Made by a program: the position numbers and the translations under genes
Source: Snodgrassella alvi SCGC AB-598-O02
GTDB lineage: Bacteria; Pseudomonadota; Gammaproteobacteria; Burkholderiales; Neisseriaceae
Length of the DNA stretch: 56,074 nucleotides
Assembly (NCBI GenBank): GCA_000725195.1
Contig: JAIL01000253.1
Span: 1 to 56,074, forward strand
Direction of reading: 5' to 3'
Shown: piece after piece, positions 8,489-16,395 of the stretch
How the letters are laid out: every line of letters begins with the position of its first letter
Numbering within the stretch: position 1 is the stretch's first letter
The notes under the pieces: generated by a model
The model's input: the letters and a program-made list of their open reading frames with translations, nothing else
Told to the model about the DNA's origin: nothing
Databases searched by the model: none

Positions 8489-9985
8489 ATGAATAAAACT
8501 GACAGCGCAAGCACAACAGACGTAATTCTTATTGGTGCTGGTATCATGAGCGCCACATTAGGTACTTTAATTAAGGAACTACAGCCAGATTGGACGATCA
8601 GGATATACGAACGACTGGATGGTGTGGCCAAAGAAAGCTCTGATGCATGGAACAATGCAGGAACCGGTCATTCCGCTTTGTGTGAACTCAACTATACTCC
8701 AGAAAAAACAGATGGCAGCATTGATGTCTCCAAAGCCATCAAAATTATTGAACAGTTCGAACTCTCCAAGCAATTTTGGGCTTCTCTCACTGACAAGGGC
8801 ATGATTACAGATCCGAGTGAATTTATTCGCAGCGTTCCTCATATGAGCTTTGTTATCGGTTCTAAAGACGTTGAATTTTTACGTAAACGTTATACAGCTT
8901 TGCAGCAACATAGCTTATTTAAAGACATGGCTTATAGTGAAGACAAAGAGCAAATTGCCCGCTGGATTCCTTTAATGATGCAAGGCCGCAACAGTGATCA
9001 GACTTTAGCAGCTACTTATTCTGAACTAGGTACCGATGTTAACTATGGAGCCTTAACTAGAATAATGATTGATAATTTAACCAGACAAGGTGCAGAACTT
9101 AATCTACAACATGAAGTGATTGATTTAAAAAGACACAACCAAGACTGGCAGCTTAGTATTAAAGACATACGTACCAATACCTTACACAATATTAAAGCAC
9201 GTTTTGTTTTTATCGGTGCTGGTGGTGGGACGCTCAAATTGCTGCAACAAAGTCGAATCGAAGAGAGTAAAGGCTATGGTGGTTTTCCGGTATCAGGAGA
9301 ATGGCTTATCTGTAAAAATCCTGATGTGGTTCAGCAGCATAATGCGAAAGTGTATGGCAAAGCGACAGTAGGTGCACCGCCAATGAGCGTGCCTCATCTG
9401 GACAAACGGGTTATTGATGGTCAAGATGCTTTACTTTTTGGTCCTTTTGCTGGTTTTACCACTAAATTTCTGAAAAATGGTCATTTTTCTGATCTGTTCA
9501 AAACTCTCAATATTAATAATATTTTGCCCATGATCACAGTTGGTATGCAGAATATCGGTCTCGAATACTATCTGATGCAACAGGTAACATTAAGTTTTGC
9601 CGATCGCATGAAAGAACTGCGTTCATTTTATCCGCATGCTAAGGAAGAAGATTGGCAACTAGATATAGCTGGCAATCGTGTTCAGGTTATTAAAAAAGAC
9701 CCTAAAAAAGGTGGTGTACTCCAGTTTGGTACCGAGCTGGTTAAGTCTGCTGACGGGACACTTGCTGCTTTACTGGGTGCTTCTCCTGGTGCTTCCACTT
9801 CTGTAGCCATCATGCTCGAATTATTAGAACATTGTTTTGCTGATAAAGTTAGCAACGAATGGGCACCGAAACTACTTGAGTGGATACCAAGCTATGGTCA
9901 GAAACTTGAAACTAACCCCGAATTGGTACAACGTATTCGTGACTGGACTATAAATTCCTTACGTTTGCACACAGCGGTTAAATAA
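8489..9985 (+). CDS. mqo: Malate:quinone oxidoreductase
   Basis: Membrane-associated FAD enzyme that oxidises malate to oxaloacetate and passes electrons to quinone, replacing or supplementing NAD-malate dehydrogenase in the TCA cycle. At 498 residues it is full length. The N-terminal dinucleotide fold reads DVILIGAGIMSATLG, followed by the family block DAWNNAGTGHSALCELNYTP (about residues 51-70). A second FAD contact is FVFIGAGGGTLKLL, and LLGASPGASTS lies near the C-terminus. A strong ribosome site (AAGGGGGAG) precedes the ATG at 8489. It is monocistronic with a terminator, and an FNR-like box lies upstream. Confidence 0.97.
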   Translation: MNKTDSASTTDVILIGAGIMSATLGTLIKELQPDWTIRIYERLDGVAKESSDAWNNAGTGHSALCELNYTPEKTDGSIDVSKAIKIIEQFELSKQFWASLTDKGMITDPSEFIRSVPHMSFVIGSKDVEFLRKRYTALQQHSLFKDMAYSEDKEQIARWIPLMMQGRNSDQTLAATYSELGTDVNYGALTRIMIDNLTRQGAELNLQHEVIDLKRHNQDWQLSIKDIRTNTLHNIKARFVFIGAGGGTLKLLQQSRIEESKGYGGFPVSGEWLICKNPDVVQQHNAKVYGKATVGAPPMSVPHLDKRVIDGQDALLFGPFAGFTTKFLKNGHFSDLFKTLNINNILPMITVGMQNIGLEYYLMQQVTLSFADRMKELRSFYPHAKEEDWQLDIAGNRVQVIKKDPKKGGVLQFGTELVKSADGTLAALLGASPGASTSVAIMLELLEHCFADKVSNEWAPKLLEWIPSYGQKLETNPELVQRIRDWTINSLRLHTAVK

Positions 9986-10005
9986 TTTGAAGAGTGATGC
10001 TGATT

Positions 10006-10036
10006 ATAAAGCCAGATACATCTTATCTGGCTTTAT
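10006..10036 (+). terminator. Terminator of mqo
   Basis: A perfect 13-bp stem (10006-10018 with 10024-10036) with a 5-base loop lies 20 bases after the mqo stop. The stem's own T-rich 3' arm stands in for a T-tail, and the symmetry would also allow function on the other strand. Confidence 0.75.
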
Positions 10037-10230
10037 GAATACTACAAATTAAAGCAATTAGAATTTTATCAAGAATATTTCATAATTTATGAGCTAGCAT
10101 AGAAGTTGTAAAAATTAACAAAACCACACTAATATTGTATTTTTAACTATACTAATCAGCTTAGTATAGCTTACTACCTAACCGTATAACGGTAGAATTT
10201 CTTTCCATATTGCAAGACTGAGATAGTCAA

Positions 10231-10782
10231 ATGCAAAAAATATTTACATTTACTTTATTCTTTATTTACCAGCTAGTATTTACTCATTGCACATTAGCCT
10301 GTTCTTATAGTCTCTTGCCTGTATATGAAGTTGAATTAGCGGAATTTGTTAAACGATTTAATAATATCAATAAAACTGATCAATCTCGATTAGAGACCAT
10401 CAAATTTGATCAAAAACACTATGAGAATAGTTCGGATCAGCTCGATCACCTGCTTGCGCCCAATATCCACCTTGCCGTAACCACGGATGTTGTGATTAAT
10501 CAGCTTGTACTTAATTGTGCTCAACGTGGCGTAGATAGCACCAAAAAACAGAGCCAATGCCATAAATCCATTCAGCTTGTGAGTAAGGCATATGATCCTG
10601 TTTTTTTACTCAGCGACTTTGAACAAAAAAAGCAATGCAAAGCAACTAGGGCAGGGGAAATATGCTACTATAATCATCATTCTGTTGACTACGAAATCCA
10701 AACTAAACTAAACGGACAATATGTACGTTTTACTATCCGTCCAAGAATGAATGTCCTCACTGGTAATCTCTGTCCTTATTAA
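10231..10782 (+). CDS. Secreted protein of unknown function, paralogue of the next gene
   Basis: 183 residues with a hydrophobic N-terminal signal (about residues 1-23) ending TLAC. This could be a type I cleavage site or, less well, a lipobox. The mature part shares a recognisable pattern with the product of 10875-11345: an F..RFNNIN block, an LAPNIHLAVTT strand, and LVLNCAQR...K..CHKS. It has extra cysteines and a C-terminal extension, IRPRMNVLTGNLCPY. No characterised family comes to mind. The pair probably arose by tandem duplication and acts in the periplasm or outside the cell, which is inference from the signal peptides. Confidence 0.7.
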   Translation: MQKIFTFTLFFIYQLVFTHCTLACSYSLLPVYEVELAEFVKRFNNINKTDQSRLETIKFDQKHYENSSDQLDHLLAPNIHLAVTTDVVINQLVLNCAQRGVDSTKKQSQCHKSIQLVSKAYDPVFLLSDFEQKKQCKATRAGEICYYNHHSVDYEIQTKLNGQYVRFTIRPRMNVLTGNLCPY

Positions 10783-10874
10783 ATTTTCTAATATGGATCA
10801 ACAAAAGCAAATCACTTTTATAATGTAATTGTAGTTAATCTTAATAACTTCAGAAAAAAACAAAGGAAAAACCA

Positions 10875-11345
10875 ATGAAGAAAAAACTGTTCGCCTGTAT
10901 TATTTTTATTAGTCAGCTATTTTTAGCACAACTTGCATTAGCTTATACCATTACACCGTCTACTTTTGCTGACAATTTTAATCGTATTAACCAACGCTTA
11001 GCTGGTGGCATGTATCGCGCAATTAAGTTGAATGATAAACAAGGTCAGTATAATTTCTCATTGGCACCTTATATCAATTTAACCGTAGCAACTACTAATA
11101 GCCAAGTAAAAAACATCAACCTCATCTGCAGGCGTCCTGAACAGACACTTGAAAAATGTATCCGTTCCACTGCATGGATTGGCAGTGCAGTCGATTCACA
11201 ATTCAATCAGGTAAAATTTATGTCTGTGGTTAATAATATGTTTGATAACCAAAAAACTACTGTCAGATATCAACAAAATGGTGTTAGTTATGTATTCAAA
11301 GTTGATAAAGTTTCTCGGCGCATAGTGCTGGAAATTCGCCCTTAA
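10875..11345 (+). CDS. Secreted protein of unknown function, paralogue of the previous gene
   Basis: 156 residues with a clear signal peptide (KKK start, hydrophobic core, cleavage after LALA at about residue 23). The mature domain has F..NFNRIN, LAPYINLTVATT, INLICRRP...KCIRS and a C-terminal beta-rich QNGVSYVFKV section. The first three correspond to blocks in the protein 92 bases upstream. AAAGGAAA supplies the ribosome site. The two conserved cysteines in the central block may form a disulfide in both paralogues. The function is unknown. A strong hairpin follows at 11360. Confidence 0.72.
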   Translation: MKKKLFACIIFISQLFLAQLALAYTITPSTFADNFNRINQRLAGGMYRAIKLNDKQGQYNFSLAPYINLTVATTNSQVKNINLICRRPEQTLEKCIRSTAWIGSAVDSQFNQVKFMSVVNNMFDNQKTTVRYQQNGVSYVFKVDKVSRRIVLEIRP

Positions 11346-11359
11346 ACCAGACTCATCTA

Positions 11360-11385
11360 TCTGGACAACTATCAAGTTGTCCAGA
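11360..11385. terminator. Hairpin between convergent genes
   Basis: A perfect 11-bp stem (TCTGGACAACT 11360-11370, AGTTGTCCAGA 11375-11385) with an ATCA loop lies between a plus-strand and a minus-strand gene. Neither side has a long T-tract, so it may be a shared, partly Rho-assisted terminator. Confidence 0.55.
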
Positions 11386-11455
11386 AACATTAAAAAAACA
11401 ACCTAAATAAGAATTAATTGAATTGTTAACCACATAAGTAAAAATAAGACAGTAT

Positions 11456-12817
11456 TTATTTTTTGATTCTAAATAAAGAGACATATGAATAAACAAACAT
11501 AATACAGAGTACACTAAAAGTAATACCCCATATTTTTTGATAGGTATAAATATTCTCCAAAGGGGAAATATTTGTTTCTAATAATATTAAAGAACATGCT
11601 GACCCAATAATAATTCCTCCATTTTGAAAAAGCCTTAACAAGCCTCCTATCGTGGATTGTTTATCTTTTTTTTGCTCCATCGCTATCTGAATTAATGAAC
11701 TTTGAAACAGTCCACCACCTAAACCGTAGCACATAGCAGCTATAACATAATTAAAGACTGAAATATTAAAACTAACAAAGAAAAGCAAGGCAAAAGCAGA
11801 TAACATAAGTGGTAAGGCATAAATTAGTATAATTTTTTCATAATTTGAATTTATTACTTTTTTGACAAACACACTTAAAATAACGCCAATGGGTGCGGCA
11901 GTGCAAATTAATCCTATATAATCAATTGGATAACTAACTTCTCTAATAAACATGAGAGGTGACACTGAAAAAATGATGCCCGCTGTCAACCCAAATATCA
12001 AACTGCCAATTGAAACGTATCTAATTGGCGAGGTTAATAATAATTTGACCGGAAAAAAAGGATTGGAGCTTTTTGACTCCATCCTCAAAAAAAATAAAAA
12101 AATGATTAAAGTAGAAATACCAATAAAATTTTTTTCAATCAATAACAGATTTAAACTATTAGAATAAATAAGAGAAACACAACCCACTAACATCATAAAA
12201 AAAAGTATCATTCCTTTTAAATCAAAAGTCTCTCTTTTAAGTGTGTTTACAGCTTTAGTTATTTTCAAACTAAAAAAACATCCCACAATACACAATGGAA
12301 CATTAATTAAAAACAAGAGTTGCCATCCCCATAATTTTAAAATAACACCACCGAAAGAAGGTCCTAAAATTGGTCCTAAACTTATCGCCAACATTATGAA
12401 AGAATTTAACCTTATTTTCTGTTTACTTGATTGTAAACCAGCCAGCCCCAAGCAATTTGCCTGCAATAGCGCAGCACCAATTCCTTGTCCGCATCTTGCT
12501 ATAATAAGCTGATTTGCAGACCCAGAAAAACCAGCTATCAATGAAGTTAGACCAAAAAGCACGAAACCTGCTATTAACGCTATTTTCTGCCCCCAAAAGT
12601 CACCAAGCCAACCGCCAGGAACAAGAAAAATAATTAAAAATAATAAATATAAAGTAACAGATAATCCGATATATTCCAAAGCAACGCCAAAGTCGATGGA
12701 AAACGTATTCAGTGCTAAGTTTATAATACCGGTATCTAGTGTTGATAAGAACAATCCTAAACAACATGTAATATAAATAGAATATATTGGTTTAGAACTA
12801 TCTACTACTTTAGTCAT
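11456..12817 (-). CDS. MFS multidrug exporter, DHA2 (14-helix) type
   Basis: Inner-membrane proton-driven exporter of 453 residues with about 14 hydrophobic helices. The DHA2/EmrB-QacA signature is clear: LDTGIINLAL in TM1 (about residue 28), GGWLGDFWGQK motif A (about 68), ARCGQGIGAALLQAN motif B (about 106), and LGPILGPSFGG motif C (about 147). The start is supported by GGGGA seven bases upstream on the minus strand. Codon use is strongly AT-biased compared with mqo or glnS. It is divergent from an ArsR-like regulator gene, a common drug-efflux arrangement, and a palindrome lies between them. The substrate is unknown. Confidence 0.85.
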   Translation of the reverse strand: MTKVVDSSKPIYSIYITCCLGLFLSTLDTGIINLALNTFSIDFGVALEYIGLSVTLYLLFLIIFLVPGGWLGDFWGQKIALIAGFVLFGLTSLIAGFSGSANQLIIARCGQGIGAALLQANCLGLAGLQSSKQKIRLNSFIMLAISLGPILGPSFGGVILKLWGWQLLFLINVPLCIVGCFFSLKITKAVNTLKRETFDLKGMILFFMMLVGCVSLIYSNSLNLLLIEKNFIGISTLIIFLFFLRMESKSSNPFFPVKLLLTSPIRYVSIGSLIFGLTAGIIFSVSPLMFIREVSYPIDYIGLICTAAPIGVILSVFVKKVINSNYEKIILIYALPLMLSAFALLFFVSFNISVFNYVIAAMCYGLGGGLFQSSLIQIAMEQKKDKQSTIGGLLRLFQNGGIIIGSACSLILLETNISPLENIYTYQKIWGITFSVLCIMFVYSYVSLFRIKK

Positions 12818-13003
12818 TTATAGTCCCCATCTTAATTTGATTACACCATTAGCTAATTGCCTGCAGAAGAAAGTGATTTCACCCTTAACCAACCTTCAAA
12901 GTTGCAATAATGAAATATCCATTTTTCATATTGAATCAAATCTTTTCTCTCTTGCTTTTATTGGTGAAAGTATCTGGTTAGCTTATTTACTTTTTAGGAA
13001 TAA

Positions 13004-13025
13004 TGTTTAAAAAGAAATTTAAACA
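13004..13025. promoter_or_regulatory. Candidate operator between the efflux gene and its regulator
   Basis: TGTTTAAA (13004-13011) and TTTAAACA (13018-13025) form a perfect 8-bp inverted repeat with 6 bases between, 97 bases before the regulator start. A second, looser repeat (ATGAAA 12910-12915, TTTCAT 12924-12929) lies nearer the exporter. Dyads of this size suit a dimeric winged-helix repressor, but no binding is proven. Confidence 0.4.
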
Positions 13026-13122
13026 AATTAGCTAAAAGGCGTATATTAATTCGCTGTGCTTAATTGATTTCAAATTGAATAATAATAAAAAAATCATAGA
13101 TTTTTCATGGAGATTCTAAAGA

Positions 13123-13803
13123 GTGAATAAATTATATTGTAAGGATTTAATACGATTTTCAGACGCAATGTCTGATTTCAGTAGAGTTATAATTATCACT
13201 GAATTAATGAATGGCAGAGCTCTTTCAGCCTCATGGTTAGCAAATCGACTGAATCTGTCGCCACAGGCTACGCGTTTTCATTTAAAAAAACTAGAAGATG
13301 TAGATCTTATCCATCATAGGGCGTGTGGTAAACACCATTACTATGAAATAAAAAATCAAGATACCGCAATGTTTATAGAATCAACTTTTAATATTATTCC
13401 CCCGAAAGAGTGTTTATTTTTATCCAATACTAACACTAAAGAAAAATTTAAAGAGGCAAGAATATGCTATAAACATCTAGCCGGTTCATGGTCTGTTGCA
13501 CTTACGCAGTCATTTATTAGTAATAAATTTATTGTTATACAAGATAATTTTTTTATAGTTACTGAACATGGTAAAAATTTTTTTAAAGGACATAAGCTAT
13601 TAATCAACGCATCTAATACAGCTAGTGTTGGAAAGCGCTGTATAGATTTTACTGAGCATAGGGATCATATTGGTGGTCCATTAGGGACTATATTGCTTCA
13701 ATCAATGCTACAACAAGAATGGTTTAAACAAGATGATAATAAACGTGAATTGACAATGATGCCAAAAGGTAGAAAAAAACTTAAATCTATTATCAATTGT
13801 TAA
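13123..13803 (+). CDS. ArsR-like winged-helix transcriptional regulator
   Basis: 226 residues. The N-terminal 80 residues form a winged helix: SWLANRLNLSPQATRFHLKKLEDVDLI is the helix-turn-helix with its recognition helix, followed by a wing with HYYEIKN. The C-terminal part carries ARICYKHLAG near residue 117 and CIDFTEHRDHIGGPLGTILL near residue 182. This is the pattern of the longer ArsR subfamily usually found beside MFS exporters (compare the family's C-DW-ER-HLAG-LG). The start is GTG at 13123 with GGAG 10 bases upstream. It is divergent from the DHA2 exporter and probably represses it until a ligand binds. The ligand is unknown. Confidence 0.8.
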   Translation: MNKLYCKDLIRFSDAMSDFSRVIIITELMNGRALSASWLANRLNLSPQATRFHLKKLEDVDLIHHRACGKHHYYEIKNQDTAMFIESTFNIIPPKECLFLSNTNTKEKFKEARICYKHLAGSWSVALTQSFISNKFIVIQDNFFIVTEHGKNFFKGHKLLINASNTASVGKRCIDFTEHRDHIGGPLGTILLQSMLQQEWFKQDDNKRELTMMPKGRKKLKSIINC

Positions 13804-14160
13804 ATATTAAGATTTCCAATTATTTGAAGAAGACTGTCTATTTTCAAATTTTAGCAAAATATACAATAGACTAACAAAACAGCACCAAACCAAACCTTTT
13901 AGCGTCGTGCAAAAAAACCACAGATACTTATCACCATCATGTACTCAAATGAGATAATAAACCAACAAGAACTGAGCTTGTTTGTATAGTTTGTGGTAAC
14001 AAAAAAACAAAATTAATTAATATTTACGCAATAAATTCATAATATAAAAAATTTGATTATAAATTAAAACTTGTTAAACCGAAAAAAATATATGTAAAAT
14101 CCATTAGTGGTGAAATATCCACTGCATAACAATTTTCTTATTTATAAAATGGAGTATTCA
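13804..14160. other. Intergenic region, no gene seen
   Basis: About 360 AT-rich bases. An upstream GTG at 14107 is in frame with the next gene, but it would add a non-signal-like leader and lacks a ribosome site. I therefore leave this stretch non-coding. No convincing promoter or repeat was found. Confidence 0.35.
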
Positions 14161-14616
14161 ATGCGTAAAATTTTTACCAAGGCTATGCTTATCTTCAGCC
14201 TGTGCATATTCAGTGCCAGTGCTATAAGTGCCCAGATTCATAGCAGACGATATTACAAAAACAAGCATCATGCTGTTTATAACAATGTTAAAAAAACTAA
14301 AAAGGCTTACCGCCGTCATGTAGCTAGACCAGTTAACAAGCAACGTAACCACTATCGTCGCTATAAAGGTTATCAAACCAAGCATTACGGTATCAATAAA
14401 AACCGTCGTCACTATGCTTATAAACATAACCGTAATACCGTACGTAAACACCATTACCGCGGTGTTAGCAAACAAAAATATCGCAGAACTAATCAACAAT
14501 ACCATCGTAACTACAAACGCTACCATCGTAGTGCTAAACAATATAATCGTACCTACAAACGTCATTACAACCGTGGCTATAGACACTATCGTCGCGCAGT
14601 ACGCTACTATCGTTAA
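14161..14616 (+). CDS. Exported, extremely basic Tyr/His/Arg/Lys-rich protein
   Basis: 151 residues from the ATG at 14161, chosen because GGAG lies 6-9 bases upstream and a signal peptide starts immediately (MRKIFTKAMLIF..., cleavage likely after SAISA). The whole mature part is composed mainly of R, K, H, Y and N in loose repeats such as YHRNYKRYHR, YNRTYKRHYNR and HYRRAVRYYR, with almost no acidic or hydrophobic residues. It is probably unfolded and strongly cationic. It could bind DNA, polyanionic surface polymers or metals, or act as a bacteriocin-like or matrix protein. None of these is shown. A terminator follows. No family was recognised. Confidence 0.7.
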   Translation: MRKIFTKAMLIFSLCIFSASAISAQIHSRRYYKNKHHAVYNNVKKTKKAYRRHVARPVNKQRNHYRRYKGYQTKHYGINKNRRHYAYKHNRNTVRKHHYRGVSKQKYRRTNQQYHRNYKRYHRSAKQYNRTYKRHYNRGYRHYRRAVRYYR

Positions 14617-14627
14617 TATTGATCATG

Positions 14628-14652
14628 TCGGCACCGTTCAGGTGCCGATGTT
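14628..14652 (+). terminator. Terminator of the basic protein gene
   Basis: TCGGCACC (14628-14635) pairs with GGTGCCGA (14641-14648) around GTTCA, followed by TGTTTATT. It begins 12 bases after the stop codon. Confidence 0.7.
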
Positions 14653-14769
14653 TATTAATCTAACATAAAGTTAATTTAGACTTTAACCTGTCAATATAAA
14701 TAGAATATATCTTAATTTAAATTAGCTTAAACATCAGTTTAATTTCAAAATAGTTTTCCAGATAATGTA

Positions 14770-14892
14770 ATGAGTAGTTTTAAATTAATCTCTTTATTAA
14801 TTTTGATTCTAACCTGCCTAAATGCTTGTGAGGCTATTATGGGTCATATCTTGCCACCTATGCGTTATCAGCAACAAAACCTATTCAAATAA
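14770..14892 (+). CDS. Small lipoprotein candidate (40 residues)
   Basis: A 40-codon frame beginning MSSFKLISLLILILTC and reaching LNAC at residues 17-20. This is a good lipobox after a short hydrophobic core, so the mature peptide would be a 21-residue acylated tail (starting CEAIMG). Such entericidin-sized lipoproteins are common but hard to prove. The ribosome site is weak. It sits just after the terminator of the basic protein, so it would need its own promoter. Confidence 0.42.
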   Translation: MSSFKLISLLILILTCLNACEAIMGHILPPMRYQQQNLFK

Positions 14893-15341
14893 TTTTGCTA
14901 AGTAGCAGTCAGTAATATGATATTTATTCTGGTTTGATATCTATTCTGTGAATGGTGGTATGACATTGCAAATGTAGGTTTGGATAATTAATAAGGGGTT
15001 TGAGCTAAAAAAGAAAAATCAAAAGCTATGCAAACCACTTTCCTCTGATAAATCTTTTGATCATTATCAGGCCATCACGCTAAGCTGATTTTGTAAAACA
15101 GCAGTGGTTTGATATTAGACAAATGATATTGCCAAAATATATTAGGCAGTTAGTGAAACAGAAGGGAGCTGTTGTATCCCAATAAATAATTACATGTTAT
15201 TAATTGATTATTATTCAATTTACATTATTATAGAGTAACGGTTAGTAGATTTTCTTGTATAAAAATTACCTGTAGTTTGCTTGGTTAAAGATCTGAATAG
15301 AAAATAATAAGTATGGCTTTTATTTTGTAAGGGAATGTGCC
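14893..15341. other. Intergenic region, no gene seen
   Basis: About 450 bases with stops in all frames. The last part supplies the ribosome site (TAAGGGAA) of the DUF1287 gene. No structural RNA or repeat was recognised. Confidence 0.35.
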
Positions 15342-15944
15342 ATGACGGTTATGATGTTAAGGTGGATAAGATTATTTCTTAGTAAGGTTTTATTGTTGGT
15401 AATTGGTTTGCAGGTTGCTACGGCTTTTGCGAATAATCAATCTGTTGCTAATGGTGCCATGGCACAGATCGGGAAAACGCTTTTTTATGATCCAGCTTAT
15501 GTGGTGTTAAGTTATCCGAATGGCGATGTGCCTTTGAATCGGGGAGTATGTTCGGATGTGGTGATTCGCGCTTTTCGTCATGCTGGAATTGATTTACAAA
15601 AGCAGGTTCATGTTGATATGCAGGCTAATTTTAATCAGTATCCTAAGCTTTGGGGATTAAAGAGGACGGATAAAAATATTGATCATCGGCGGGTTCCGAA
15701 TTTGGAAGTATGGTTTAAACGACAGGGAAAATCGTTGCCAATAACCCGTGATGGTAAGGATTATCAGGCAGGTGATGTGGTATCTTGGCGATTAGATAAT
15801 GGATTGGCACATATTGGTATTGTTAGTAATAAGATTATAAATGGCCGGCGATGGGTGATTCACAATATTGGTGAAGGTGCCAGACTGGAAGATGTGTTAT
15901 TTAGATGGCGTATTGTCGGGCATTATCGATATTATAATCGTTGA
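15342..15944 (+). CDS. DUF1287 (YijF-type) exported protein, NlpC/P60-like fold
   Basis: 200 residues with a signal peptide (hydrophobic residues about 10-28, cleavage after TAFA). The DUF1287 domain fills the rest: GVCSDVVIRAFRHAG near residue 68 carries the conserved cysteine that would be the nucleophile in a papain-like fold. A later block, GDVVSWRLDNGLAHIGIVS (about 147-165), has the matching histidine, and VIHNIGEGARLEDVLF closes the family pattern. The family is related to NlpC/P60 cell-wall peptidases, so a periplasmic peptidoglycan or peptide hydrolase is plausible but not demonstrated. It is a single gene. Confidence 0.85.
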   Translation: MTVMMLRWIRLFLSKVLLLVIGLQVATAFANNQSVANGAMAQIGKTLFYDPAYVVLSYPNGDVPLNRGVCSDVVIRAFRHAGIDLQKQVHVDMQANFNQYPKLWGLKRTDKNIDHRRVPNLEVWFKRQGKSLPITRDGKDYQAGDVVSWRLDNGLAHIGIVSNKIINGRRWVIHNIGEGARLEDVLFRWRIVGHYRYYNR

Positions 15945-16301
15945 AAATGAGTGTGATGTAGCTGTCATCAGAATAGTGTAAGTAAGTATTTTATCGGTAA
16001 GTATGTTTGCCAATTGGGTTAATTTTAATTGGTGATGGTAGAGTAGATTTAAATTTAATAAAAATAATCGGTTATATTTGATTTAGGAGAAATATTTATT
16101 TTGTTGTTTGTAGTGTAATGCTTGGGATGACTGGTAATGACCAGAGAGGGTGACCAGTACATTTCTGTCTGGTGATAGGATAATCAAGTAATTTTCGGTG
16201 TATGATTGTATCTGGATTAGGTAAAGGTGTTGGTTAAAGGCTGTCTGGTGGACGTTTATTCATCGCTGGTTTTAGTTTGTGCCTGTGTGTAAATTGTAAT
16301 T
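15945..16301. other. Intergenic region before glnS, no gene seen
   Basis: About 360 bases noticeably rich in G and T on the plus strand. A short imperfect inverted repeat is visible (ACTGGT near 16130, ACCAGT near 16154). No reading frame or known leader RNA was recognised. Confidence 0.3.
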
Positions 16302-16365
16302 GTTTTTCAGGTATAATTACACTTTTCTGTTGTGTTTTTCAGGCGGTCTGCTGTGTTTTTCAGGC
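16302..16365. repeat. Short direct repeats TGTTTTTCAGG upstream of glnS
   Basis: The 11-mer TGTTTTTCAGG occurs three times in 64 bases. The last two copies belong to a near-perfect 19-base tandem unit (16326-16344 and 16347-16365, one mismatch, period 21). They lie directly before the glnS start. They could be leader RNA elements or a regulator-binding array. They do not match a DNA uptake sequence I know. Confidence 0.55.
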
Positions 16366-16395
16366 AGGGTGTCTATTCTTATATTAAATATAATT

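Noticed and set aside
14158-14586. A 142-codon minus-strand frame antisense to the basic protein gene
   Set aside because: Its Val/Ile/Thr-rich product is a mirror of the Arg/Tyr/His codons on the other strand. It has no ribosome site or independent signal.
16300-16395. A 32-residue N-terminal extension of GlnS
   Set aside because: It is encoded by the TGTTTTTCAGG DNA repeats, has no counterpart in GlnS, and lacks a ribosome site.
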